From JABDIY01 sp963803845 (GTDB taxonomy: Bacteria; Actinomycetota; Acidimicrobiia; Acidimicrobiales; SZUA-35), in NCBI GenBank assembly GCA_963803845.1, contig CAWDNZ010000005.1:1674001-1738000 (forward strand): a stretch of 64,000 nt of DNA. Reading direction: 5' to 3'. Positions within the stretch are counted from its first letter, which is position 1. The number at the start of each line of letters is the position of its first letter. Of the stretch, positions 26,984 through 36,650 are shown piece after piece. A model generated the notes under the pieces. That model did not search any database and had not been told where the DNA came from. It was given only the letters and a program-made list of their open reading frames with translations. Position numbers and translations under genes: made by a program.

Positions 26984-27973
26984 TTAGGCGAAGGCGTTGA
27001 TGCCCGTCAGTTCGGCCGAGAGGTCCCAGAGCCGGGCGGCACTGGCGTGGTCGACGGCGTGGGGGTTGACACCCATGAAGCGGGCGTATGGGCTGTCGGG
27101 GTCCACCGGATTGGCGATGTCGCAGTCCTCGCAGTAGACGCCGCCCATATCGGCCAGCTGGGGTGACGTGGCCGCCCACACCGATGTGGCCGCGCCTTGT
27201 TCGGGTGTCTTGAACAACTCGTTGAGGTTGCCGTCAGCATCCATCCATCCCATGCCGATCATCTCCTCTTTCGGCAGGTGCCGCTGCAGCTCGGTCATGA
27301 TGCCGCCTGGGTGTACCGCAAACGCCCGGACGCCATGAGCCTCGCCCAGTGCGTCCAACTGCACAGCGAACAGCGCGTTGGCCGTTTTCGCCTGCCCGTA
27401 GGCCACCCACTTGTCGTAGTCGTTTTCGAACTGGATGTCGTCCCAGTGGATGTCGGAGAGCTTATGACCGGTCGATGACAGCGCCACCACACGGCTACCC
27501 CCACCCCGCTCGGCTCCGGCGAGAAGGGCCGGCCAGAGGCGATTGGTCAGTGCGTAGTGGCCGAGGTGGTTGGTGGCGAACTGCGCTTCCCACCCGGGAC
27601 CGATGCGCGTCTCGGGGCACGCCATGATCCCGGCGTTGTTGATCAGAATGTGGACCGGTTGGCCAGACGCAACGAACCGCTGGGCGAAGGCGGTCACACT
27701 GGCCAGATCGCCCAGGTCCATCTCTTCCACGGTTACCGCGCCCGCCGTTTCGCCCAACCCGGCCAGCATTTCACGAGCGTGGTCGGGCCGGCGGGCGGGC
27801 ACGAGAACATCGGCGCCCGCTTCGGCCAGCCCTTTCGTCGTCTCCATGCCTAGCCCCGAGTAACCACCGGTGACGATGGCGAACGTACCAGAGAGGTCAG
27901 CGCCGCCGATCACTTCCCGGGGTGTGGAACGCATGCCGAAACCGGAACCGAGTGCCTGCTGTTGTGATGCCAT
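26984..27973 (-). CDS. Short-chain dehydrogenase/reductase, retinol-dehydrogenase-like
   Basis: 329 residues from the ATG at 27973. TGGYSGLG is the cofactor loop, NNAGIM the structural motif, LSSTGH supplies the serine and YGQAK the catalytic Y and K. The long C-terminal half and the NxxH pattern (NHLGHYALT) place it near the retinol dehydrogenase/protochlorophyllide reductase branch of classical SDRs. The substrate is unknown. TACGGT with a six-base gap to the ATG indicates a leaderless start; the longer open frame upstream is not supported. Confidence 0.85.
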   Translation of the reverse strand: MASQQQALGSGFGMRSTPREVIGGADLSGTFAIVTGGYSGLGMETTKGLAEAGADVLVPARRPDHAREMLAGLGETAGAVTVEEMDLGDLASVTAFAQRFVASGQPVHILINNAGIMACPETRIGPGWEAQFATNHLGHYALTNRLWPALLAGAERGGGSRVVALSSTGHKLSDIHWDDIQFENDYDKWVAYGQAKTANALFAVQLDALGEAHGVRAFAVHPGGIMTELQRHLPKEEMIGMGWMDADGNLNELFKTPEQGAATSVWAATSPQLADMGGVYCEDCDIANPVDPDSPYARFMGVNPHAVDHASAARLWDLSAELTGINAFA

Positions 27974-28217
27974 CAGCGGACCGTACCCCACGCACCCGAA
28001 AGCACGTCGGGTTGCACTGCGGCCTTGGGGTTTCCCAAGGAGCAAGCGTGTGTCATAGACGTTTCGTCTACTGCGGAGTGGCGCGACAGTCACGATCTGC
28101 CAAACAGGATCGTATTCTGCGAGGAAGACCCGAGGCTCTACCAAGACCGACTCGACACCGTCTCCATAGCCAGGTAGTTGTGGGAACCAGATTGGGGCGT
28201 GGCATCGTCAAAGGGGT

Positions 28218-28988
28218 ATGAAGCGAATTCTGGTTCTGTTTGGTGTAGCTGCGGTATTGACTTCGGCGTGTGGCTCCGACACTGTGTCCGTGGAATCTGG
28301 GTCCAACGACTTCGTGGGTGAATGGCAACTCGAAAGCGGCACGCTCGACGGCGCCGCCTTCCCGCTGGTGGACGGTTGGCGGGTCACGTTTCAGCTGGAA
28401 GAAGACGGCCGTTTTGGCGGCCGGGCCGCATGCAACGGGTATGGCGGCACCTACGAACTTGACGGCTCGGCGATCAGTTTCGGCGAATGGTCAATCACCG
28501 AGATGGGCTGCGAGCCGGCAGTGATGGCATCGGAGCAAGCATTCATCACGGTCATGCAGCGGACCCCGGAGATCGAACGCGTGGGCGACGAGTTGCGAAT
28601 GGGTGGCGACGGCATCGACCTGTCCTTCTCGCTCATCCCGCCGCTGCCAGCTGCAGAACTCATCGGCACCACGTGGGTGCTCGACACCATCTTCCAGGGC
28701 GAGGCCGCCAGCTCGACTTTGGGCGAGGCCGAGCTTCGCTTCGACGCCGACGGCACCTTCACCGGCTCGACCGGCTGCCGCACCCTGACCGGCACCTATC
28801 AACTGAATGGCGACGAGATTGCGATCACCCAGATGGCAGCCGACGGCGAGTGCACTCCTGATCTCGAACGTCAGGACAACGCGGTGATCAGCGTGATCGA
28901 GTCGCCGAGAGTCGAGATCATGGAGAACCGGCTCAGCCTGTGGACCGCCGGCGACGAGGGCCTCGGCTATCGAGCCCAAGACAGCTGA
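28218..28988 (+). CDS. Lipoprotein with two META domains
   Basis: 256 residues. A lipoprotein signal ends at LTSAC. Two META/HslJ-like beta domains follow, each with the pattern of W..., then a glycine/asparagine or cysteine-containing turn (ACNGYGGTYELDG in the first, GCRTLTGTYQLNGDEI in the second). META domains occur in envelope stress and motility-linked lipoproteins; ligand unknown. An AAAGGGG site precedes the ATG. Confidence 0.85.
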   Translation: MKRILVLFGVAAVLTSACGSDTVSVESGSNDFVGEWQLESGTLDGAAFPLVDGWRVTFQLEEDGRFGGRAACNGYGGTYELDGSAISFGEWSITEMGCEPAVMASEQAFITVMQRTPEIERVGDELRMGGDGIDLSFSLIPPLPAAELIGTTWVLDTIFQGEAASSTLGEAELRFDADGTFTGSTGCRTLTGTYQLNGDEIAITQMAADGECTPDLERQDNAVISVIESPRVEIMENRLSLWTAGDEGLGYRAQDS

Positions 28989-29116
28989 AACCGCTCGTCG
29001 TCTGCTGAGGAGTAGGCGCTGAATTGCGATCTGGCTTCGCTGACCGAGCCGATGAGGGTTCCAACGGGACTTTGTGCCGTAGCTCGCACCATCGCTCCCG
29101 TATTAGGGTTCGTCGA

Positions 29117-30496
29117 GTGGAGAATGACATATCAAGCCGGGAGATGACCGAGGCCGAGGCCATGATGTGGTCGATTCAACGCGACCCGTGGCTTTCGCCA
29201 AGCGGAGGCTCGATCACGATCTATGATCAACCGCTCGATTTCGAGCGATTCCGGGCGGCGGTAAAGAGCGCCATCGAAGCGGAACCAAGGCTCAGCCAGC
29301 ACGTTATCGACCCGTTGGCACCGGTGGTCACACCCCACTGGGAAATCGACGCTGAGTTCGACATCGACTGGCATGTGCGGCGCATCGGCGCCCCCGGCGA
29401 CGGGACTCTCACCGAACTGCTCGACTGGGCGGTGCGGTTTCTGGAAGATCCCTACGATCACACCCGACCGCTGTGGCAATTCGTCGTCCTCGATGGTGTG
29501 GAGGGCGGCCGCGGAGCCCTCGCCATGAAGCTCCACCACGTGGTCGCCGACGGGGCGGGTTTTGTTCGCATGACCGGTGCCTTCGCCGATCGGGAGCGTA
29601 ATCCTCACCACACCGAACCTCCTGCCGAGAAGATCCCTCTCGCCGCCGACGAGTCTGACCCGGGGGGCGTTGGTGAGTTGGTGGCCGACGCCCTACGCCG
29701 TCCGATCTCCGCCGGTCGAGCGATCCTCGACGTGCTCACCCACCCCAACAAAATGGTCGAATTCGGTCGCGAGGTGGAGACTGCACTCCGCGCTACGAAT
29801 GATCAGCTGCACCCGGCCGGATCACCGCTGTGGCAGAGGCGATCCCGCCGGCGCCACGCGGAGGCAATCAGCGTGCCGTTCGACACCGCCCGGCACGCGT
29901 GGAAAGCGCTCGGGGGCACACTCAACGACTTCTTTGTCACCGGCGTTGTCGATGGCGCCTCCCGTTACCACCAGGTCCAAGGCGCCGATCTCGAGCGGCT
30001 TCACATCACCTTCGTCGTCAGTACCCGCACACCCGATACCTCCGACTCGAATGCGTTCACGCCCATACCTCTGTACGTCCCGGCCGAACCGATGGACGTC
30101 GCCGAGAGGTTCGGCACCATCCGCGATCTCCTGCATGCAAAGCGGGAAGAGGTGCACGGCGGCGGACCGATGGCATTGCTGGCGGTCGTCGCCAACCTCC
30201 TCCCCGGCCAGCTGGTCAGCAACGTAACCCGCTCCCAGGCGGCTCACATCGACATTGCCACCAGCAACCTGCCCGGCTACCTGGGCGATAGCTACGTGGC
30301 CGGGGCGAAAACGCTGCACACCTACGCGTTGGGCCCGGTGGCGGGCACTGCGTGCAACATCACGCTGTACACCACCGCCGGATCGATCGACATCTGTCTT
30401 CACATGGACCCGGCAGCGATTGAGGATCCCGGACTACTGCGCCAGTGTGTTCAGGACGCTTTTGACGATCTCCTGGCCGCCGATCACCCGGCATGA
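29117..30496 (+). CDS. Wax ester synthase/diacylglycerol acyltransferase (WES/DGAT) family protein
   Basis: 459 residues. The catalytic motif HHxxxDG appears as LHHVVADGAG near residue 140, and the C-terminal DUF1298-like half contains NLPGY and GPVAGTACNITLYT. The family transfers acyl groups from acyl-CoA to fatty alcohols or diacylglycerol to make wax esters or triglyceride. Either the GTG at 29117 or the ATG at 29144 may be the start; the segment MTEAEAMMWSIQRDPW is the usual N-terminus. First of three genes joined by ATGA overlaps. Confidence 0.85.
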   Translation: MENDISSREMTEAEAMMWSIQRDPWLSPSGGSITIYDQPLDFERFRAAVKSAIEAEPRLSQHVIDPLAPVVTPHWEIDAEFDIDWHVRRIGAPGDGTLTELLDWAVRFLEDPYDHTRPLWQFVVLDGVEGGRGALAMKLHHVVADGAGFVRMTGAFADRERNPHHTEPPAEKIPLAADESDPGGVGELVADALRRPISAGRAILDVLTHPNKMVEFGREVETALRATNDQLHPAGSPLWQRRSRRRHAEAISVPFDTARHAWKALGGTLNDFFVTGVVDGASRYHQVQGADLERLHITFVVSTRTPDTSDSNAFTPIPLYVPAEPMDVAERFGTIRDLLHAKREEVHGGGPMALLAVVANLLPGQLVSNVTRSQAAHIDIATSNLPGYLGDSYVAGAKTLHTYALGPVAGTACNITLYTTAGSIDICLHMDPAAIEDPGLLRQCVQDAFDDLLAADHPA

Positions 30497-31077
30497 CCGC
30501 CACCCTGAGCTACCAAGTGCAGTCGGTGGAGGGCGACATCGAACGTCGCCTGTATGCGCCCTACATCGTTGCCGAGGTCGAGGTGCGGGCCTCTCACACG
30601 CAGGAGGCTGCCCAGTTGGGCTTTCGCCCGCTGGCCGAGTACATCTTCGGCAAGAACGTTCCGCAGGACAAGGTAGCCATGACAGCCCCTGTGACGGCGG
30701 AAGCTTCCGGCAAGAAGATCGCCATGACTGCACCGGTCACGTCGTCCGAGATGGCCCAGGGGGCCTACACCGTTCGGTTCTCCATGCCCTCGGAGTGGAC
30801 GATGCAAACGCTGCCAGAACCGGTCTCACCTCGGGTGCAGCTCGTGCCCGTCAACGAGCACCAGATGTTGGCGAAGAGGTTCCGGGGCCGGAGTGACACC
30901 AGCCGAATCGACGCTGCATCGGACGAGCTTCTTGCCTATGCCATCGAGAACGATTTGAGGGTCGAGGGAAAACCGGTGTGGGCTGGGTACAGCGCACCCT
31001 ATGTCCCAGCTCCGTTTCGGCGCTGGGAGATGCTATTGAAGGTAATCGAACAGCAAACCGAAGGAGAACACGAATGA
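30493..31077 (+). CDS. SOUL family heme-binding protein
   Basis: 194 residues matching the SOUL/HBP domain: YQVQSVEGDIERRLYAPYIV at the start, then the repeated signature KVAMTAPVTAE and KIAMTAPVTSS, and a C-terminal RRWEMLLKV. SOUL proteins bind heme or related porphyrins, in bacteria mostly without a known pathway. Four-base overlaps at both ends tie it to the acyltransferase and the aldolase, so the three are translated from one message. Confidence 0.9.
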   Translation: MTATLSYQVQSVEGDIERRLYAPYIVAEVEVRASHTQEAAQLGFRPLAEYIFGKNVPQDKVAMTAPVTAEASGKKIAMTAPVTSSEMAQGAYTVRFSMPSEWTMQTLPEPVSPRVQLVPVNEHQMLAKRFRGRSDTSRIDAASDELLAYAIENDLRVEGKPVWAGYSAPYVPAPFRRWEMLLKVIEQQTEGEHE

Positions 31078-31958
31078 ATAACGAGCAGTTGGCCAAGATC
31101 AGTGGGGGAAACGGTTTCGTCGCCGCCCTCGATCAGAGCGGGGGCAGCACCCCCAAGGCACTCCGCATCTACGGGGTGACCGAAGAAAGCTACAGCAACG
31201 AAGACGAGATGTTCGATGCGATTCACACGATGCGATCCCGAATCATCACGAGCCCCGCCTTCACTGGAGACCGCATCGTTGGAGCCATCCTTTTCGAGCA
31301 GACGATGGACCGCCAAATCGATGGCCGCGATACCGGCGACTACCTGTGGGCGGTGAAAAACGTGGTCCCCTTCTTGAAGGTCGACAAGGGCCTCGCCGAC
31401 GAGGCTGACGGTGCCCAGGTGATGAAGCCGATCGCGGGGCTCGACGACCTACTCACCCGTGCTCTGGAGAAGGGCATGTTCGGTACAAAGATGCGATCGG
31501 TGATCAAGCTGGCCAACCCAGCCGGCGTCAACGCCGTGGTCGATCAGCAGTTCGAGATCGGACAGCAGATACTTTCCGCCGGTCTCGTTCCGATCATCGA
31601 ACCAGAAATCGACATCCACAGTCCGGAGAAAGCAGAGGCGGAAGGCATGATGCGAGACGCCATCCTGCGACAGGCCGAGCAGCTCGGCGATCAACAGGTC
31701 ATGTTGAAACTGACGCTGCCCGAAGAAGCGAACTTCTACTCCTCGCTGATTCAGCACCCCAACATCTTGAAGGTTGTCGCCCTCTCCGGCGGCTACGCAC
31801 GTGACGACGCCAACCAGCGTTTGGCGCAGAATCACGGCATGATCGCCAGCTTCTCCCGCGCCCTCACCGAAGGCCTGTCCGCCCAGCAGACCGACGAGGA
31901 GTTCAACAGCACGCTGGATCAATCGATCCAAAGCATCTACGACGCCTCGACCACCTGA
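31074..31958 (+). CDS. Class I fructose-bisphosphate aldolase
   Basis: 294 residues beginning at the ATG 31074, four bases inside the SOUL gene, with AAGGAG upstream. The start ISGGNGFVAALDQSGGSTPK and the segments NVVPFLKVDKGL, MRSVIKLAN and MLKLTLPEEANFY are those of the bacterial class I (Schiff-base) aldolase of the eukaryote-like branch. It cleaves or forms fructose-1,6-bisphosphate in glycolysis/gluconeogenesis. Its operon with a lipid acyltransferase and a heme protein is unusual and unexplained. Confidence 0.9.
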   Translation: MNNEQLAKISGGNGFVAALDQSGGSTPKALRIYGVTEESYSNEDEMFDAIHTMRSRIITSPAFTGDRIVGAILFEQTMDRQIDGRDTGDYLWAVKNVVPFLKVDKGLADEADGAQVMKPIAGLDDLLTRALEKGMFGTKMRSVIKLANPAGVNAVVDQQFEIGQQILSAGLVPIIEPEIDIHSPEKAEAEGMMRDAILRQAEQLGDQQVMLKLTLPEEANFYSSLIQHPNILKVVALSGGYARDDANQRLAQNHGMIASFSRALTEGLSAQQTDEEFNSTLDQSIQSIYDASTT

Positions 31959-31992
31959 GGAACGGAGTATCCGAGGGCCGCCCCGACCTGCT

Positions 31993-32943
31993 TCAAACCC
32001 GCCGATTTGGCGCGGTAGTAGCCAGGTCCACCACTTCCTGGGCACATCCCCATGACAGGATGAAACCGGCTCCAGCGTGCCCGTAGTTGTGCACGACGGG
32101 GCGTCCGTCCGCAAGCTGCGCCCGTTCCACCCGTACGCTCGGGCGGCCCGGGCGCAACCCCACTCGGACATCGAGGACTTCGAGTTCGGCCACTCGCCCA
32201 TCGAGCTGAGCGCTATCGGCAAGGATTCGCCGTGTGATTGCGGGGTCGGGTTCCGGATCGGTGCAGCCGATCTGGCGTGCCCCTCCGAGAATGACTTCTT
32301 CAGAACGCGGATACACGTAGGTGACCCGATCAGCGTCGGAATGGTCGGTCACACCGTCGCGAATCCCGGGATTCCCGACAGCTACCACCTGGCCCCGGAT
32401 GGGATGAACGGTCCGGTCATCAGCCAGTTCGGCGGCACCCAAACCCGAGCAGTCGAGGACGATGTCCCCCTCAACGTCAACCAGGCGGCGAACCTCGCTT
32501 ACCGTGATCGTTCCGCCGAGTTTCCCTAGCAAAGCGGTGAGCCACCGCAAATAGATCGGTGGCTCGATCCCGAATCCATCGATTTCGAAACCACCGGCGT
32601 AACCCGCGGGGAGTGCATCGGAACCGAGTCGCCGAACGTACGGGGTGGTCTCCCACCACGTTCTGGCCGGCATGCGTCGGTCCAGCTCCCGTTGGCGCAT
32701 CGGCACCACACCGGTGGCCGGCTCCTTCGAAAGCGAGGCGAACCGAGCACGGCTCGCCAAGGCCCAGCGCCTGGTCGACTCGTGCGGTTCCAACACCGTT
32801 GCGGTCCACACGGCCGCTGCGACCACGGAAACCGTGGACTCGTAGGTCTCGCGTGCCACCACATGGGCGTCCCAGCCTGCCTCCCGCATCGCCACCGCCG
32901 TTGTCAGCCCCGAAACGCCCCCGCCAACGATCGTTGCTCGCAT
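31993..32943 (-). CDS. FAD-dependent D-amino-acid oxidase
   Basis: 316 residues. The N-terminal FAD motif is IVGGGVSGLTTAVAMREAG. The DAO fold continues with VLDCSGLGAAELADD, PIRGQVVAV, TYVYPRSEEVILGGARQIG and the C-terminal GRPSVRVER and HNYGHAGAGFILSWGCA, which are hallmark segments of D-amino-acid oxidase/D-aspartate oxidase. It oxidises D-amino acids to imino acids, giving hydrogen peroxide. It converges on the aldolase with a 34-base gap. Confidence 0.92.
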   Translation of the reverse strand: MRATIVGGGVSGLTTAVAMREAGWDAHVVARETYESTVSVVAAAVWTATVLEPHESTRRWALASRARFASLSKEPATGVVPMRQRELDRRMPARTWWETTPYVRRLGSDALPAGYAGGFEIDGFGIEPPIYLRWLTALLGKLGGTITVSEVRRLVDVEGDIVLDCSGLGAAELADDRTVHPIRGQVVAVGNPGIRDGVTDHSDADRVTYVYPRSEEVILGGARQIGCTDPEPDPAITRRILADSAQLDGRVAELEVLDVRVGLRPGRPSVRVERAQLADGRPVVHNYGHAGAGFILSWGCAQEVVDLATTAPNRRV

Positions 32944-33059
32944 GAGCCAAGAGGGTAGACAAAGGCTCCGCTCAGCCCTGAATCATGTTGAGCTGGTGAT
33001 GAGCGGCGATCCGGCGCTGGTTCAAGGAGTTGGAGCAGAGGCTGCTGCACTCGACGGGC

Positions 33060-34640
33060 TTACCCGCCTGAAGCCGGGTCCTCCTCCAACGTGAACTTGA
33101 GGTTGCCGCCGTTGCCGGTTCTGTCATCCTGATCATCGAAGATCTGCAGATGGTAGGTTTCGCCGGCCTCGGCATCAATCGTGAATGCGAATGGTCGGCA
33201 CTCGATCAAGTTGAAGGATCCGGCGGTTCCTGTTGCCACGGAAATCCCGTAGGAATAGTCAGTGCCGTCCCCACTCACCAACAACACCGCGTCGGTTGTT
33301 GGAGTAATCGTGTACCAGACACTGGCGTCGGTGGCGCTCGCCGGACAGGCGACGGCAAGGTCATCGTCGTCAGAGGTTGCCCCGATCGTGTTGACGCTGT
33401 CGGTGAAGGGCAACTCGTCGGGATCGATAACGACCGAATTCACGAACAGGTCGTTTCTTGGTGGATCACCTGCGACGACCGCGTCAGACTCGGGCACCAT
33501 TGCATCGAGAACCGCTTCGATAGCAAAGCCCGGATCAGTCTGGTCATCGGTCGCCACCAGGAATGCAGTGATACCGGACTCCGTAGAGTGCCTCACGAAC
33601 GTCTTGTATCCGGGGATGTCGCCGGCGTGACCGATAAGGCCGCTTTGCCACCCATTCAATTCCACGCCAAGGCCGTAGAAGGGGTCGACGGTCATTTCGG
33701 CCAGCATCTCTTGGGAAACGATGCGATCATCGAACAGGCCGGTGAAAAGGGCGTGCAGATCTTCCGCCGAACTCACCATGGCTCCAGCGGACCACGCCGC
33801 CGTCGCAATGGAAGTGTAGTCGTACTCGTCGTTGCCGGACTGCACGAACGGATCGAACGGCTCGGGCCCTTCTTCGAAGCCGGCGAGATAGGTAGAGGGC
33901 AGTTCGAGCGGATCTAGTATGCGTTGCCGCACCACCTCGTGGTAGGGCTGACCGGTCACCTCTTCGATCAGGATGCCGAGAATCGCGTAGTTCGTGTTCG
34001 AGTACTCAAACTGCGAACCAGGCGTGAACCGAGGTTCACGGTCGGCGATCAAGACAACCGTCTCTTCCGGTGTCCATTCGCGGCTGGGCTCGGCAAACAC
34101 ATCCCCGAAGAAACCGGGTACGTCGGTGTAGTTGAAGATTCCCGTTTGATGGCTTAGCAGATCGCGCACGGTCACCTCCTGGGGAACTGGCACGCGGGTC
34201 ACATAATCCGTTGCAACTGCGTCGAGATCCACGAGTCCTTCATCGACCAACGACAGAGTGGCCAGCGAGGTGAACACCTTTGTGATGCTGCCAACGCGGA
34301 ACGCGTCGCTTGCAGTAGGAGAGTTGCCGATTGCGTCGGCGCCAGTGCTGCCTTCGATCGCAGCGCCGTCTGAGTCGACCACGGCGATCATGAACGTCCC
34401 GTCCGGAACCCTCGCTTTCTTTGCGGTGGCGGTGAGAAAGGCCGGATCGAGCAGGTTGCCCCGCGTATCCGTGTCTGTCGGCGAAGCGGTCGTCGACGTT
34501 TCTGGCTCCGTTGTCGACGTGGTCTCTACGGCGTTGGTCGAGGTGGGCGCAGCGTCCGACGAACCTTCTTCGCTCCCGCCGCTTGAACAAGCCGCCGTTG
34601 TAAGCATGATCGCTGCGAGCACTACGGGTAATTTGCACAC
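33060..34640 (-). CDS. Serine beta-lactamase-fold hydrolase lipoprotein with C-terminal PPC-like domain
   Basis: 526 residues starting at a GTG with AGGAAG upstream. A lipobox (LTTAAC) is followed by an acidic T/S linker. The class C/S12 peptidase domain carries SITK (SxxK), YSNTNYAILG (YxN) and the HAGDIPG motif (HxG). The final 110 residues (WYTITPTTDAVLLVSG, then DAEAGETYHLQIFDDQ) resemble the pre-peptidase C-terminal beta-sandwich. Likely an extracellular D-peptidase or esterase. Confidence 0.87.
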   Translation of the reverse strand: MCKLPVVLAAIMLTTAACSSGGSEEGSSDAAPTSTNAVETTSTTEPETSTTASPTDTDTRGNLLDPAFLTATAKKARVPDGTFMIAVVDSDGAAIEGSTGADAIGNSPTASDAFRVGSITKVFTSLATLSLVDEGLVDLDAVATDYVTRVPVPQEVTVRDLLSHQTGIFNYTDVPGFFGDVFAEPSREWTPEETVVLIADREPRFTPGSQFEYSNTNYAILGILIEEVTGQPYHEVVRQRILDPLELPSTYLAGFEEGPEPFDPFVQSGNDEYDYTSIATAAWSAGAMVSSAEDLHALFTGLFDDRIVSQEMLAEMTVDPFYGLGVELNGWQSGLIGHAGDIPGYKTFVRHSTESGITAFLVATDDQTDPGFAIEAVLDAMVPESDAVVAGDPPRNDLFVNSVVIDPDELPFTDSVNTIGATSDDDDLAVACPASATDASVWYTITPTTDAVLLVSGDGTDYSYGISVATGTAGSFNLIECRPFAFTIDAEAGETYHLQIFDDQDDRTGNGGNLKFTLEEDPASGG

Positions 34641-34786
34641 AATGCTTCCTCCTGTCGCAGCCAGATGCCGCTGAACAAGCCGAAGCCTGACGTAGTGACA
34701 TTACGGCGACATAACAAAGCATTGCAGGCCTGATCACCGATGCCAAGATCCGGTCCGACCTGCTCTGAACGGGAGGTGTGCCTCAA

Positions 34787-35083
34787 TCAGGCGACAGTTC
34801 GCCGGTTAGCCAGCAAACCCTTCGCCCCGGAAGATGCGGTCTGCTCTGAATGGGGAGTTCCGGCTGGGACGTCACACACATCTCCCGGACCCAGCACCAC
34901 CTCGTGATCGGTCATCGCCATCACCAGCGTGCCCCTGACGATAAGCACCCGAGCGTCAAACGGATGGGTATGGAAATCGGGCCGGTCATGGGGCGGATAC
35001 ACCTTGGTGGCGGGTGCGTCGTAGCCATCGGCGACGCAGAAGTTGTGAAAGGCGTCGGGATCGATGGGGCGAGTATCGGCCAT
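34787..35083 (-). CDS. Single-domain cupin protein
   Basis: 98 residues. Cupin motif 1 reads DFHTHPFDARVLIVRG and motif 2 GDVCDVPAGTPHSEQ, with all metal-ligand positions filled. Proteins of this size bind a metal and act as oxygenases, isomerases or sensors; the substrate is unknown. Stand-alone gene. Confidence 0.8.
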   Translation of the reverse strand: MADTRPIDPDAFHNFCVADGYDAPATKVYPPHDRPDFHTHPFDARVLIVRGTLVMAMTDHEVVLGPGDVCDVPAGTPHSEQTASSGAKGLLANRRTVA

Positions 35084-35241
35084 CCGGACCAGATCCGCAA
35101 GCTGTTGGGCGGTGGCGGCTGGGCTACTCGTCTAGGTCTCGCCGAAGGATGTCACCTAAGCCTTGGGGCCGCGACTCGCAATGTGTCACTCCTGATCAGA
35201 TGGGGACAGTCCCACCTGATCAACCCGAAGGGGCGTTTGGA

Positions 35242-36027
35242 TCAGAAGGGCACTTGCTGAGCGAGGAGACCATCGCCGGTTCCACGGCCGGACAGAATCC
35301 GGCAGAACTCGAGCGCTTCGATCTCGATCACTTCGGCGTGGTTGCCGGCCACCTGGAACCTGCCACCCGCCGGGCCGACCAACGTCACGTCGAACGGGCG
35401 GTGGTGGCGTCGAGCCCACTCACCGACGATGTCCTGAACGATGCGGGCTGCGTGGGTTCCTGTCAGATCGGGGCTTCCGCCGATCGCCCTGGCCAGATCG
35501 ATCCGGTGCATGAAGATGTCACGGGTCAGGATCGTGTCGACCAAATACCCGAGCGTCCAGGTTTCGACGATCGACCCGAGATCAACCGGGATCTTCACGA
35601 GCCGGCGCATCGGCGCCGGGGTGCGCCTCCGCCCTTTTGCGGCCGGACCGACGAGCGACCGGGTCTCGGCGACCAGCTCAGCCGCAGAGAGGTCGGCGGT
35701 TCGCTCGATCTGGAGTGCGGTCATGATCTGAACCTCGTTCTCACCGGTCGCCTTGTGCCGTTTGCCGATCTCGCGCTGCTGGCTGAGCTGCTCCCTGATC
35801 GATGCCGCCGCTCGCATAGCGCCGAGGACGTGCCCGGCCATATCGCGCACCGTCCACAGCTCACAGTCGGTCGATCGGTCCCAGTCGGCCGGCTTGAGGT
35901 CGGCTATCGCAACGGCCCACCGGCGATATTCCTCCTCGGCCAACCCTGGGGCCTCACGTTTGCTGATGGGATCGATCGCCGCAGCGTCAGTGGTGGTTGT
36001 GTTCGAGTGTGTGTTTGTGTTTGTCAT
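35242..36027 (-). CDS. Maleylpyruvate isomerase family mycothiol-dependent enzyme
   Basis: 261 residues from the ATG at 36027. An N-terminal T/N-rich stretch is followed by the DinB-like four-helix MDMPI fold: WTVRDMAGHVLGAMRAA with the metal-binding histidine, then a central helix pair (IFMHRIDLARAIGG). Relatives use the actinobacterial thiol mycothiol as cofactor. Longer upstream starts are rejected because they would overlap most of the tetR gene. It overlaps the TetR gene by four bases (ATGA) and so lies downstream in the same message. Confidence 0.85.
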   Translation of the reverse strand: MTNTNTHSNTTTTDAAAIDPISKREAPGLAEEEYRRWAVAIADLKPADWDRSTDCELWTVRDMAGHVLGAMRAAASIREQLSQQREIGKRHKATGENEVQIMTALQIERTADLSAAELVAETRSLVGPAAKGRRRTPAPMRRLVKIPVDLGSIVETWTLGYLVDTILTRDIFMHRIDLARAIGGSPDLTGTHAARIVQDIVGEWARRHHRPFDVTLVGPAGGRFQVAGNHAEVIEIEALEFCRILSGRGTGDGLLAQQVPF

Positions 36028-36647
36028 GGTGTATCTCCGGTTTGGGCCGGCAAGGCGCCGACATGGTCGAGGAACATGTCGACGCTCTCGTCGAGCAGTC
36101 GAGTCCAGCGGTCGCCGCTGGGGTCGTTTGAGATTTGCTGTGAGGTCAGGCCCGTCAGTAGCGCCGTCCACAGGTCGAGCGCGGCAGGGGCGGTCACACC
36201 GGCGTCGTTGAGCACCCGACCGGCGGCGGCCAACCGAGCTTGCGCCAATGCGTAACTTTCCGGCGACGGTTCGAACCCAGGGACCGAGCGCTGGAACATC
36301 AGCTGATAACGAACCGGGTCGGCCAGACAGAAGTCGAACCAGAGGCGTATGCCGGCCTTGAGGCTGTCACGAGTGACGGGGCGCTCGTCGGCCACATTGG
36401 CCATGTGCTCGGCCAGTTGCTCTTGTCCTTGGCGGAACATGGCGTCGTAGATGGCGTGCTTGCTGTCGAAATAGGAGTACAGGCTCGGCGCTTGCATCCC
36501 CACTCGATTGGCCAGCTGACGAAGCGACAGTGACGCGATGCCCTCCGTGCGAGCCAATTCCCATGCAGCGTCGAGGATCTCAGCGATGGTCTCCTGCCGC
36601 CGGCGATCCCTTGGCGTGCTGATTGGTGTGGAAGTGGATGTGGTCAT
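36024..36647 (-). CDS. TetR-family transcriptional regulator
   Basis: 207 residues. RRRQETIAEILDAAWELART and LSLRQLANRVGMQAPSLYSYFDSKHAIYDAMF form the TetR helix-turn-helix. The C-terminal domain has the TetR_C pattern common in actinobacteria (DPVRYQLMFQRSVPGFEPS). A perfect palindrome three bases upstream of the ATG (36651-36669) is the obvious operator. The mycothiol-dependent enzyme is its cotranscribed target. Confidence 0.9.
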   Translation of the reverse strand: MTTSTSTPISTPRDRRRQETIAEILDAAWELARTEGIASLSLRQLANRVGMQAPSLYSYFDSKHAIYDAMFRQGQEQLAEHMANVADERPVTRDSLKAGIRLWFDFCLADPVRYQLMFQRSVPGFEPSPESYALAQARLAAAGRVLNDAGVTAPAALDLWTALLTGLTSQQISNDPSGDRWTRLLDESVDMFLDHVGALPAQTGDTP

Positions 36648-36650
36648 GGG

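Noticed and set aside
35014..36255. Plus-strand open frame of 413 codons
   Set aside because: Antisense to the mycothiol-dependent enzyme gene; no domain and low-complexity composition.
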